From contig NC_083525.1 in the NCBI RefSeq assembly GCF_032362555.1, positions 2,651,501-2,715,500 on the forward strand: a stretch of 64,000 bases of DNA. The letters are read 5' to 3'. Both the position numbers and the translations under genes were made by a program. The notes under the pieces are model-generated. The model worked only from the letters and a program-made list of their open reading frames with translations, did no database searches and was not told the origin of the DNA. Below are positions 51,487-62,689 of the stretch, one piece after another. This DNA is from Amyelois transitella (lineage: Eukaryota > Arthropoda > Insecta > Lepidoptera > Pyralidae). Each line of letters opens with the position of its first letter. Within the stretch, counting starts at the first letter, position 1.

Positions 51487-52527
51487 TTATTGAGCTAACA
51501 CGCCAAGCTTACTTCTTAACTGGGATTCGGCTGGTAAAGCCAAGGCCCATTTCCGTAGACCTACGAGTAGTACCGAACTTAGAACTAACACAGCTCCGCA
51601 CACAGAAAACTTGCTCGGTATCTCATTGAAGAACATCACCTGCCAGAGAAACGCAAAAACAATGTCTGCAGATCTCGCAATGGCTACAGGACCAGCCTGT
51701 TCCATTTGCAGAGACATTGTCAACAAAATCTGACCTAAATAGCTGAACAATGCCAAGCACACAACAAGAAATCTCTCCGTACCACAGTTTGGCATACACA
51801 GTATTCCAAATACGAAAGAGTAAAACAAGGTCTGCAATATGGCTATAGCACCAAAGTTAGTCATGATTACAGAGAAATGCAGCCCTTTGAGTACCCGTAA
51901 TAAAACATAAGCATTCGCTCCAAAGATTGTAGAAATAAATGCTGCCACAGCACCTCTTAAACTGTTATAATTCTGATTGTGATCAGCAATAGCATCACTT
52001 CCAAAAAGAAATGGCGGGTGAGTAATCAAAACCACTCCTATAAGCGTCAGTATTATGGAAATTGTATTCCAAATACCGCATGGTTCTTTTAAAAATACCC
52101 TGGCAAATAATGCCACAAATACAGGTACTGAGAATACAATAACAGATGCATCTGCTAGTGGCATGTTCCGAAAGGCATAAAAACTTAACATCAACCCTAC
52201 AGTGCCTACTATTGACCTTAAAACCAATAAAACACGTTTACCTGAAGGAAATACAGGCTGTTCTGTATAAATGACTATAGGTATTGTTGGCAGTAGAACT
52301 CCTATGAATCTAAACATCGCAAGTTGCATTGGGTCGATGTTGACGAGGCTTTTGACGATCACTGAGCAAAGAGAAAAGAATAGAGATGATAATGTCGCGA
52401 GTATTAGCCCTAAGTATGGGCATCGTTTTAGAAGTGGCCTTTTGTTTTCCAGTAAGTTTGGTATTGTCTCATCTCCACTTCCCGCTGACAGGTCCACGAG
52501 ATGTTGTAGCTCTACGTGCTCTGGCAT
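51487..52527 (-). CDS. Solute carrier family 35 member G1-like transporter (EamA/DMT fold)
   Basis: Intronless coding region of 346 residues starting MPEHVELQHLVDL. About ten hydrophobic segments arranged as two EamA-type halves follow a ~40-residue hydrophilic N-terminus. First-half landmarks: LATLSSLFFSLCSVIVKSL, FRFIGVLLPTIPIVIY, GLMLSFYAFRNMPLADASVI. Second-half landmarks: GAVAAFISTIFGANAYVLLR and QMEQAGPVAIARSADIVFAF. These match the SLC35G (transmembrane protein 20) group; the substrate is unknown and a membrane location is inferred. A longer in-frame start (to 52557) is less likely because an AG splice acceptor lies between it and the chosen ATG, so the 5' UTR probably has an upstream exon. 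Complete. Confidence 0.88.
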   Translation of the reverse strand: MPEHVELQHLVDLSAGSGDETIPNLLENKRPLLKRCPYLGLILATLSSLFFSLCSVIVKSLVNIDPMQLAMFRFIGVLLPTIPIVIYTEQPVFPSGKRVLLVLRSIVGTVGLMLSFYAFRNMPLADASVIVFSVPVFVALFARVFLKEPCGIWNTISIILTLIGVVLITHPPFLFGSDAIADHNQNYNSLRGAVAAFISTIFGANAYVLLRVLKGLHFSVIMTNFGAIAILQTLFYSFVFGILCMPNCGTERFLVVCLALFSYLGQILLTMSLQMEQAGPVAIARSADIVFAFLWQVMFFNEIPSKFSVCGAVLVLSSVLLVGLRKWALALPAESQLRSKLGVLAQ

Positions 52528-52854
52528 TGTCCTACACAAGTTTACCTGAAATGGCACAGTAAATAAAATCTCTTTGTAGGGCGCAAAAACAATACAGTAT
52601 TTTCAATGTAAGTACTTACCACTGGTCTCTTTACACAAGAGTTTATATCTTTTATTTTGTGTTATTAATTTATGCCATTATTTTAAAGACAAAAAATGGT
52701 AATATTTTTTCTTGATTATTTTTTATTTATTGAGTGAGGTTCCAATTTTTATGATGAATGACAGACAGTGTTTGACAAAATAATTATTCTTTTGTGACAC
52801 TGACAACATCCGTCACGATTTGACAATAGTTTTTTCACGGTTAAGTTTTTACGG
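52528..52854. other. Transporter upstream region
   Basis: Holds the splice acceptor just before the transporter start codon and presumably an upstream non-coding exon and promoter. Nothing else recognised. Confidence 0.35.
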
Positions 52855-53199
52855 CTATGATGACAGTGGTCAGTCTAATTTTCCTCGAAAGATTAGAGTT
52901 AAGATGGTTTGGTCATGTGAAGAGGATGAATGAAAGCAGGTTGACTAAGCAGATATACAAGGAGAGTGATGCGGGAAAGGTCGGAGTGGGAAGACCTAGC
53001 CGAACGTATCTTGATCAAATTACGGACGTCCTGGTAAAGGGTCAGGTCACAGGTCAAAAGTTCCCGAAACCGCCGAGCTTGCATGAAGAGAGTTATGAAT
53101 GTGGATGAAGCGAAGGAAGTATGCAGAGATCGTGGCAAGTGAGAGGTAGTCTCTGCCTACCCCTTCGGGAAAGAGGCGTGATTTTATGTATGTATGTAT
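52855..53199 (+). mobile_element. Family B non-LTR retrotransposon, longest copy here
   Basis: Encodes a reverse-transcriptase C-terminal segment, LRWFGHVKRMNESRLTKQIY followed by GVGRPSRTYLDQITDVLVK, then the family B 3' end and TATG tail. This identifies family B as the end of a LINE. A small deletion disrupts the frame near 53150. Confidence 0.8.
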
Positions 53200-53794
53200 A
53201 AATGGTGCTCTTTCAACGCGTTTATTTGAGTGCTTGTTATACAATATTCAAGTTGCAAAGTTTCTTTAGTGAATATATCAAAAATGTCTTAACCGATTTT
53301 ATTGCCCCATGAACTTAAAAATTCTATTAACGTATCCAATATACCTTTCAAAATTTTCAAATTTCATCAAAATCAGACCATTACAAATAATGTATTTTTG
53401 TATTACCTCTTAATTTGAAACGTAAAATTAGTTTTTTAGTAGCCTGACATAAACCTCGTACAACCTACAAGTCCGTTCCGCATGAGTAAAAAAGCTGTGT
53501 CCACTGCTGATATCGCCGTTCCAGACTTCGGGGGGTTTTATTTGGCTGGCTATAAATGACCGTTTCACACAGCATGACAAAGTGGCGCCTCTGATTAAAT
53601 CAAGGAGCCTTACAGCATCACCCAATGAAGTCTTAAAAACTCCGTACTAAAATTGGCTGTTGCAAAGAAGAAGTTGTTTTCATTGCACAGATATAAATAA
53701 ATAAATATATATACGGGATATTACACAGATAGTAACAACAAGTCTCTAACTTACTTACTTCAAGATTTAACTGAAGCCTAAAAATAAGGTCAAG

Positions 53795-53965
53795 ACTGTG
53801 TTCTGCGAGTTGTGTTACGAGATACTTACTCAACGAGACTGTATTTTATAATAATTTAGTTATATATAAGTTAGTTTCTCATCATGTCCCGGCCAGGATT
53901 CCAACCTAGGACCTATTGTGACACAGAAAAGCGCGTTACCGCTGCATCACTGAGGCCAGCTATGA
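53795..53965 (+). repeat. Family C SINE-like repeat
   Basis: Second copy of the repeat at 16840-17020, with the same GTTACGAGATACTTACTCAA start and CATCATGTCCCGGCCAGGAT segment. Confidence 0.55.
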
Positions 53966-54659
53966 CCCAATCTCCTTGTGGTGTCTCTCCACTAAGTTAC
54001 TACCTACTTAATTAAATTACATTAATTATATTCATACATATAATCATGTCTTTACACCTTACAGGGTAGACATAAAATGCCACGTTCGAGGGTTGGTTAT
54101 ACGAGCAGTGACATGAATTTAGTCAAATTAAAATGATTGTTTGATAGGAATTGTACATACCCAGTTACATTTAAATAATACCTATCTAGTTTTTGATACG
54201 ATTCTCTTCCTGAAGTAAAACTAAGGATTCATTAACCCAGCCATTTTATTATTCTACAGACCGCTATAAAATAGGTACCTACTGATATATTTTTTTAAAT
54301 ACACGCGTAATTCACTTGTGTGATAATTTCCGAAGTACTGGCTGGTTTTTTTTCTTGACTTCCTGAAAGTCTTTGTTCACCTTTGCGGCTAGTATCCGGA
54401 GATGGCATCGATCCGGTGATCAGGCAAGTAGTAGCAATCAAAACCTAGGTATTACATTCACACGGAAAACACACCCAACCCAGCCTCTCGCTTACCGCCA
54501 GTTGATAATCGACCTCTTTGGCGCGAACACGCCGTGCCGCGCTTGTCTATGCTCCACTCACGGACGCAACTTTTCAGTGACGTATTTCCTTTTAAAATTC
54601 GAATTTCCTGAATACGGACCATCATTTTTCAGGTTAAAACATTCGAATTTTAAATTGTA

Positions 54660-54829
54660 AAAACTAACGTGAAGTGAACGCAATGAAGGACATAGAAACT
54701 TTTTGATGAATGATAGTTTTTAATTTGAGTGCTTTTTTTTAAATAATTATTTGGAACTTTGCCGAAGGAATTGGATGAATATAATAAATCGGAAGATAGG
54801 TCAGCCCTTCTTCTGGATCTCTCTAACAG
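54660..54829 (+). promoter_or_regulatory. Possible first exon of an unseen + strand gene
   Basis: GC-richer sequence (54370-54560), an ATG at 54775 (MNIINRKIGQPFFWI), and a CTAACAG/GTATTTG-type donor at about 54829. No downstream exon found in the window; speculative. Confidence 0.2.
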
Positions 54830-55317
54830 GTATTTGCTTAATCTACCTATATTCTGGTGAAATTGTGAACTAAGAGCCGGTTATTTTATGTTACCTGTAG
54901 CCGTTAATATTTTTGTGACAGATTGATTTAACTAGATAGGTAAGTAAGTAATACGAATGTCCTGACAGATCACGATTTCAAAAATAAAGATTTTTATTTC
55001 TTTCTTTCAAACTTTGTCTGAGTTATGCATTTTTTATTATTATTTCCGATGTAAGTTAGTATACTAATGAAATTAACTTAATCTTAATAATTCTTCCTCT
55101 TGGTGTTTGTTAAAATTAACCTTATAAATACTTAAATCTAATTTGATACCTACTAAGGAAATTATAACTAAAGATACCGAAATATTTATTTTTCTTTTTC
55201 TTCTTGGCCACTATAATTATACTACTTTATATATTTAATATTTATCAATATCTACTACTTAATCGAGTCATAGGCTCTGATGTATAAGGTATAGGATGCA
55301 ATCGGGATACAGGGAAA

Positions 55318-55640
55318 ATACCCAGTGGCCGAACGATTAAGACATTCGTATAAAACAGTGTGATTATAGATTCAAATACTACCGCGGCCAGACATTTTGT
55401 CTTTGTTATATCGATTAGTTACATTTATTATCGATGCTCTTACGGCGAGGGAAAACATCGTGAGGAGACCTGCACTTTCAGGCAACTGGATGTGTAAATA
55501 TAATCCAATATGGGCTAGGATTACTAGCAAAAGTTGCGGAGATCAGACGCGAGTCGTTTCTTACTCGATTCCGATTCTTGGTCACAGGCACACCCCGCGC
55601 TCCTTGACGCTAGTCGGATGATGATGATGATTGTATCTAA
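55318..55640 (+). mobile_element. Family D tRNA-derived SINE
   Basis: A-box-like AGTGGCCGAACGATTAAGAC and B-box-like AGATTCAAATACT at the head, a body with GAAAACATCGTGAGGAGACC, and a (GAT)n tail. Fragments of the same body occur near 16160-16215 and 58990-59090. Confidence 0.65.
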
Positions 55641-57184
55641 AAATACCATGATTTCTGTTTACAACCAGTTCATCTGATCGATCATATAATTTTGACTGTC
55701 AACAATCTTGTATATTACGTATACATATCATCGAAATAGTAAAAAGCGATGCGTCGTGAAAGTGTTGACCCCACAAAACCGGCTTTGCAATGCGGACGTG
55801 TTAAATCTCTATCATATTGGATTTAATAACGTTGAAACATCGGTTAGAAACACAGAGCACTGAAGGCTACCTTGAACAGAGAGGCATTACTAGCTCTGTG
55901 GATAGCGATCACTTATTTATATTATGTACTTTTTGTAATCTATTAGCTGTTTATAACTAAGGTTTCTTATTATCTAAGTTTTCTCTTATTATCATATCAT
56001 CAAAATACCTACTTGCCATGAAGTCTGGGGTACGTTATAACTACAGATAACACACGACTATTTTGTCTTAATTATAGAATAGACAGAACCTAGACAAGGT
56101 ACTTCTTGTAGTCCATGCTTAGTGGTGGAATTGAGATTCAGTTATAGAGTCAGGTCTAGCCTATCAAGACTAATTGAAAATACTTATTTGATTTTTTTAT
56201 TTTTTTTTATGTGCCCCTTTATTTGATAGATAAACGCTTTATTCACTATCACATAACATATGTTGGTTAAATACATAATTAACAGTAATAATAAATATAA
56301 TGCAATGTGTGTATGTACCACAAATAAAGATGGACAGTGAAAAGGTACTGACTTCAGCATAGGGTCGTAGGTGTAGACACTGCAACGCTGATGATTCTGC
56401 CAGCACCATAGACCAAAGTATTTTTTTACCTTGGCTTTTTATCTTCCTTCGTTTTGGCTTTTCTTTTTTCTGTTCCAAACAGGTAGGTACTAAGGTGCGT
56501 ATTTTTGAGACAGACAAATAAAAATCAAACTTGTTTATGGATTCAACACATTATTTTGGAGGTAATCGTGATTCGGCCATTCCTCATTCTGTTACGTCTA
56601 ATAACTTGATTTTTCGAGGCTCGATCACATTTCCATATTTCGGAGGCCAGTAGAAGGCGATTTTAGGAAAAACAGACTTATTTGTAAGTAATTAGATGCT
56701 GCTACAAAAACACATGTACCTTCCTATGTGCATGCGTGTGGTTCATATTAAAAAAATAATTATTATTGTGTGAATTAATTTATGTACGCAAATAAACGGG
56801 TACCTACTTAACTATGAACTGAAACGAGAATTATATATTTTTTTTAATTTTAATGCTGCTTATATCATTATTGTTCGACTCAATCTAAAGATTATCTTAG
56901 CTGCTGCGTTAAGGATACAAGTTTAAAAAAAATACACCTGTAAAAATCTGACACACCTACTCAAACCAGCGTGGTCACACATCTCATCAAAGAGGTTTAG
57001 GATGCAACCTTCAGAAAGATGATTTACATCATGGTTCCGGAACTTAAGAATAGGACGAGAATAGGAGGTATGCCCAAAAAGGTGACTTCGGGAAAAGATC
57101 ACATTGATCTAGTGTTGGTCTGATACGAAGAAAAACAAAGTGTGTGTCAGCAGTTCCTCTGCCCGTGCAAATTGTAATTGTTAA

Positions 57185-57450
57185 TCAAGGGAATGGCTTG
57201 GGCAACTTGGGATTCGTCTTAGGTGATGGGCTAGCAATCTGTAACTATACATATGCATCTCAATTGTATCATTAAGGCAAACAGCTGATCAAACAGACAA
57301 ACAGTTGGTTCTGTCTACCCCACAAGGGATAAAGACGTGATAATATTGTATGTATGTATAATTCCATTATTAAAGCCATACAGCTGAACGTGGCCTTTCA
57401 GCCTTTTCGAGATTGTTGGCTCTGTCTACCCTGTAAAGAATAAAGATTGC
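57185..57450 (+). repeat. Two degraded family A copies in tandem
   Basis: First copy 57185-57358 with a TATG tail; second 57360-57450, only the 3' third. Confidence 0.5.
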
Positions 57451-57847
57451 ACTCTCTAAGCTTACATTCCTAGGACATCATTATCTGTTTAAAATAGATT
57501 TTACTGTTTAAAAGTCTGCAGAGAATCGATCATTCCATTTCTAACCGATTTCTATTGATGTGTAAACTAACATAAATTTAGTAGCCATAACTCTATACAT
57601 GCAAGTCATTATGTTTACAATGAAGATTAATCGATATGCCGCGATTGTGTTTTGTAATATGATTATATTTGGTGACATTGGCAATTTTGCAATTAAGTTT
57701 TATAACCATTTCCTAAAGAAATTGCCTACTTGATTCGAGGATGTTTTCGTAGAAAAGAGAACTGTCGTGAAGAGGAACTTTAAAATAGAAAAACCAAAAA
57801 GTAGTTTTTACATACGTACGTACATATAGTTTTTTTTTTTTTTTATA

Positions 57848-58002
57848 TATACTCCTCTCTCCCACGGATGCTACCTGTCACTATTTGATTCTTAATTCTA
57901 TCATCAAGCCTAAAAGCTGAATGACCGAGTGGCCTATCATCAGTCTTTTCAAGACTATTGGCTCTGTCTACCCCGCAAGAGATATAGACGTGAATATATG
58001 TA
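57848..58002 (+). repeat. Family A copy, 5' truncated
   Basis: CACTATTTGATTCTTAATTC through ATATAGACGTGAATATATG. Confidence 0.6.
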
Positions 58003-58162
58003 GGTATTTATTTAAATACCTAGTTGATTTGCGTCAGTTTGTAAGAGTCGAGCTAATATTATAGAAAACAATTAAGGAAACATTCGAAAAGCTGAGGGAA
58101 AAGAGATTTTCATGTTCTTTTATCAATTTCATTTGTCAAACCGTCCAACATTTATATCAAAG

Positions 58163-58434
58163 TACATACATACATAGATACATATAATCACGTCTATATC
58201 CCTTTCGAGGTAGACAGAGCCAACAATCTTGAAAAGACTGATAGGCCACGTTCAGCTGTTTGGCTTTATGATGGAATTGAGATTCAAATAGTGACAGGTT
58301 GCTACCCCATCGCCTAAATGAAGAATCCCAAGTTTATAAGCCTATCCTTAAGTCGCCTTTTACGACATCCATGGGAACGAGATGGAGTGGTCCTATTCTT
58401 TTTTTTAATTGGTGCCGGGAACCACACGGCACTT
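58163..58434 (-). mobile_element. Family A retroposon, full length
   Basis: CATA tail to CCACACGGCAC; no clear duplication. Confidence 0.75.
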
Positions 58435-59104
58435 ATCACGAAATAATCTACAGTTTCATTGAAATTTTTATTTCCATACCAACAACGAGTCTAGCCTAGA
58501 CTTGTCATAAAACTGAACATACAATAGGATTTCAAATGTGCAATAACCTATGCATTTCATCGGATTATATCTGCCATTTTATTACTATTGCTAACTTATT
58601 CAAATATCTAAAATGGCTTCCCACGCGAAAATTCGTCCTTCTTTTGGACTGGTGCTAATATTTTATCTAAATAGATCAATTGCAATGGTTTTGATAAACG
58701 TTTAAACAGGTAAGCAGGTTTGTTGTCCTTACGTCGTCCACGATTTAGATTTAAGAGATCTATATTTGTAAATTGACGTCCGATGAAAATGCTTGTGTAG
58801 TTTGTTCCGCCGCTTCTTCTACACATGCGCTTTGGAAGCGGTACTAGTTATAATTAGATTTAAGTTATGTGACGTCAATAAGTGATACCTTGTATCCAAT
58901 TTTGAAAATAAATCTATTCTTTTCTATTCTTGTTTGAGAGATATAGTCTCTATAGTGAGGATTTTGTGTAGGTAGGTATGTGTGCTCTGCAAGGTTACGG
59001 AGGTTAGACAGGGTCGCATCGTAACACCTGACTTACCTACTCATGTCAAAGGCGAAGTTTCCAGAGAGGTGTTGGACGCAACCGGAACTAACATCAGGAT
59101 AATG

Positions 59105-59367
59105 CATACATACATACATATGGTCACGTCTATATCCCTTGCGGGGTAGACAGAGCCAATAGTCTTGAAAAGACTGAATGGCCACGTTCAGCTATTTGGC
59201 TTAATGATAGAATTGAGATTCAAATAGTGACAGGTTGCTAGCCCATCGCTTAAAAGAAGAATCCCAAGTTTGTAAGCCAATCCCTTAGTCGCCTTTTACG
59301 ACATCCATGGGAAAGAGATGGAGCGGTCCTATTCTTTTTTGTATTGGTGCCGGAAACCACACGGCAC
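59105..59367 (-). mobile_element. Family A retroposon with target-site duplication
   Basis: Full-length, flanked by CAGGATAATG (59095-59104 and 59368-59377). Confidence 0.85.
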
Positions 59368-59662
59368 CAGGATAATGATGACTTGAATTTTGAAAATCGA
59401 ATCTGTAACAATTGTTTGGTTATAAATATGTGGTTCTTATTAAATATGAACTATATGTCATATAAACTAATAATTGCACGCTATATGCTGCACCTATTGG
59501 CAATTATTTGTCGTAGGTAAGTTCAATATGTCGGCTGAAGGTCGTAAACAAGTTTTGCGACAAGTGTATCTACATACAAACACCTACGTGACATAACATA
59601 GAATTGCAATTCTTAAACTTAAGCGAAATTGCCAGAAAAGATTTTGATTAAGAAATATTCAG

Positions 59663-60070
59663 GGTAAAATCAAGCCTCTTTCTTCGATAAGTAGGCAGAT
59701 ACTACGTCTTTCCATTTGCTACAATACATACATACATACATATAATCACGTCTATATCCCTTGTGGGGTAGACAGAGCCAACAGTCCTGAGCGGACTGAT
59801 AGGCCACGTTCAGCTATTTGGCTTTAAGATAGAATTGAGATTCGAATAGTGACAAGTTGCTAGCCTATCGCCTAAAAAAAGAATCTCAAGTTTGTAAGCC
59901 TATCGCCTTTTACGACATCCATGGGAAAGAGATGGAGTGGTCCTATTCTTTTTTGTATTGGTGCCGGGAACCACACGGCACAATTTGCTACAATCCCTGC
60001 ATATTTCTTCTGCTTCTACCACATTCCTCTCTTTATGCAAAATTCGACCTTTCGTCAAGACTTCCCCGAT
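59663..60070 (-). mobile_element. Family B 3' end split by a family A insertion
   Basis: Halves at 59663-59725 and 59983-60070 join into one diverged family B end once the insert is removed. Confidence 0.75.
59726..59982 (-). mobile_element. Family A retroposon inserted into family B
   Basis: 257 bp from the CATA tail to GGCACA, flanked by a perfect 12-bp duplication ATTTGCTACAAT (59714-59725 and 59983-59994). This copy defines both ends of family A. Confidence 0.88.
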
Positions 60071-60755
60071 TTTATCAATGTTTCAAGAAGACTACAGCTG
60101 AAAATACCGGTTTATCATTCCAGGGGGCCTACGCCAGAGGTTGCCCACCAAATGTTTAGGGGTTGCTTTCAAAACTATTTGTTAGTAAAATTAAAAATAT
60201 TGAAGGTGGACGCGGTCCACCTGCTTTTTCTACGGCCATAGAATGCTTTTGACATGTGTAGTGTAAGGTGGTAAAGAGAAAATTCCACAAAATTTTCAAG
60301 GGATTTTCATGTTCAAAATTGCGAGCGAAATTTAGTATAATAATATATAGGTATGTATAATTCATACAGTACTGGCCAGGGGTTAATAAATGAAAGGCTT
60401 AACTTGATTACAATTGTAAATGCTTATCTTACCAATTGTCATTATAAAGATTTTGATAATGACCCACGCTTAAAAGGCAACATAATTAAGTATCTGACCA
60501 CGTCTTGCATTCTTGTTTAGTGTGAATGAATTTAAAGTAGTTGGCTATAGCGATTGGCTATTTTAATTTTAACGCCATCTTGCAGCTCACCTTGACATTT
60601 TGTATATCCGAGACCGGTGTGAATCCTCTTTTATTTAATTTGCGTTCGCGCATTCTGATTACCATTTTAAATAGTTTAGCGACATTCTAAAAGTTTATTT
60701 TATTTTTGGTATCGTAAAATAAACTTTAAAAGTACTTATAGGTAGATATTAACCT

Positions 60756-61018
60756 TGTGCCGTGTGGTTCCCGGCACCAATACAAAAATGAATAGGACCA
60801 CTCCATCTCTTTCCCATGGATGTCGTAAAAGGCGACTAAGGGATAGGCTTACAAACATGGGATTCTTTTTTAGGCGATGGGCTAGCAACCTGTCTCTATT
60901 TGAATCTCAATTTTATCATTAAGCCAAATAGCTGAACGTGGCCATTCAGCCTTTTCAAGACTGTTGGTTCTGTCTACCCCGCAAGGGATGTAGACGTGAC
61001 CATATTTATATGTATGTA
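60756..61018 (+). mobile_element. Family A retroposon, full length
   Basis: TGTGCCGTGTGGTTCCCGG to a TATG-type tail. Confidence 0.75.
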
Positions 61019-61191
61019 TCTTACCATTAACAGTTATTTTTTTTTAACACAAGATGTGCAAAGTAAATGTATCTCCCTTTCTAAATTATTGAAATTCTGA
61101 TATTCTATTTGTCAATTAAATCCAGATCAAAATAAAGACTTTTAATATCTTTGGAAGAGTCAAAGCCAAAAATGTGTAACATTGTTAATGA

Positions 61192-61302
61192 GCTTTCAAA
61201 TAACTTTGTTAGAAAATTATTTTCTAACAAAGTTATTTGAAAGCCACTAGGTACATCAATTTTTATATTTTCTGAAAATATAAAAATTGATGTACCTAGT
61301 GG
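61192..61302. repeat. Two perfect hairpins back to back
   Basis: 61192-61244 is a 25-bp perfect inverted repeat with a 3-nt loop (TTA). 61244-61302 is a 28-bp perfect inverted repeat with a 3-nt loop (CTG). They share base 61244. No coding sequence. Confidence 0.95.
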
Positions 61303-62689
61303 CAGAGTTGCGCCATTCGAAGACAGGCAAACGTACGGTTAGATTTCAATCGTAACTATCGTCGAAGCAATACCTTTCAGGCCATTGTTTATTTTGTGCT
61401 AACATCAGCACAAAGTTCAAGGTGCAAGGTTGCATCACAAATGGAGTAAACAATAAATAAATGCTTGCCAAATCTATCCAACAACCATAACACGATAGCA
61501 GGTGTATTAAAATAGTGTGCGAAATTATTTCGTATAGAATTATTTGCGTCTCGTAAAGTCGACAATTATTGCAAAGCATGCTTGAATGTATTATGGAGTT
61601 TTTGTTCGGAGTTTGGAGCGAACGGCTGAAGCAAACGAAGTTTGGCATTTAAAGATAGCCTCCTTCAGTGCACTCCCACAGTTCCCGAGAATTCTAAGTT
61701 CAGTTACATATGAAAATTAGGTCATTCCTTTTCTTTGGTATGTAGTATGGAAAATAACATTTTTCTTAGGTCCGGTTAATCCGGGGTCCGCGGGTAAAAA
61801 GAAACTTACTCAGCGGAAAGTGTAAACGATTTATAATATTGATTGAAAGATGATTGATATTATAATTTGGATATTGTTATTCAAGACACCAGTCAACTGT
61901 CATCGGCAAAACTTCTTTGATTTCAACTTTTTGTTTTCTGGTTGGATGAAGTGACGTTTACGGTCAGGCTTTTTAAAAAAAAACTAGAAACCATGACTAC
62001 AGTGTATATATTTTTATAATGTTAAGTAAAAACGTAAATAAGAAGAAACTTTTGCTGGTCTGATGCGTAGTTCCAGAACAATAGAAATCGTAAATGCGTC
62101 ATTGCCAAAAATAAACGTAGCTTTGACACCTGTATCTACAATTCAACACTTTATCAAACAATGGAACCCTGTCATTTCTCTAGTTCAAAGTGACTCTTTT
62201 TTGCAAAATAGATGATAACAATGAGACATTGTCAAGATGTCGTCGCACTCAAATTAATCTTTATTTTTCAAACTTTGGATCTAGAAAATACTTATGAATT
62301 ATGTATACTATAATTAATTTATTTACCATAATAAAATGGAAGAAGTATGCAAGAATCGTGGCTAATAGAAAGGTTTAGTATCATGTATGTGTGTTTAATA
62401 GTCTGTTCCTATTGAGAAAATAGACTGTAAATTTCGAATCTCCTTTTCAGTTTATTATCGAAATAGCTACTTATTATAAACAATCTAAATAGAACAAATT
62501 ATGAAAATCGGTTGCCTGGAAAATTTTAACAATAAGTTGTAGAATAAAAAGCAGTTCCAATTCAAATTATAATGTTTAAATTTTGAAGCAACCAGTAAGA
62601 ATTAAAAGAGAGTTATGATATCGCTATCATCAGTACTCATATTAAAATGTACCCTCTGTCTATTTGCCGTCATCTCGAAAAGTTGTAGG

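Larger units (their letters stand above)
53200..62689. other. Gene-poor repeat-rich region
   Basis: No supported protein gene. It contains the family A, B, C and D copies listed separately, the double hairpin at 61.2 kb, and a GC-richer block at 54.37-54.83 kb that could be a promoter and first exon. Confidence 0.5.

Noticed and set aside
52528-52557. Longer N-terminus for the transporter (MPFQVNLCRT..)
   Set aside because: An AG splice acceptor directly precedes the sequence upstream of the chosen ATG, so those codons are probably intronic.
53428-53625. - strand ORF in the repeat-rich region
   Set aside because: No recognisable domain, no start or splice context; could be a transposon remnant but not supportable.
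58608-58826. - strand ORF near a possible interspersed repeat
   Set aside because: Recalls a common lepidopteran repeat ending in AATAAA, but I cannot assign a family from this copy alone.
61346-61648. - strand ORF of 100 codons
   Set aside because: No similarity recognised and composition is like the surrounding non-coding DNA.
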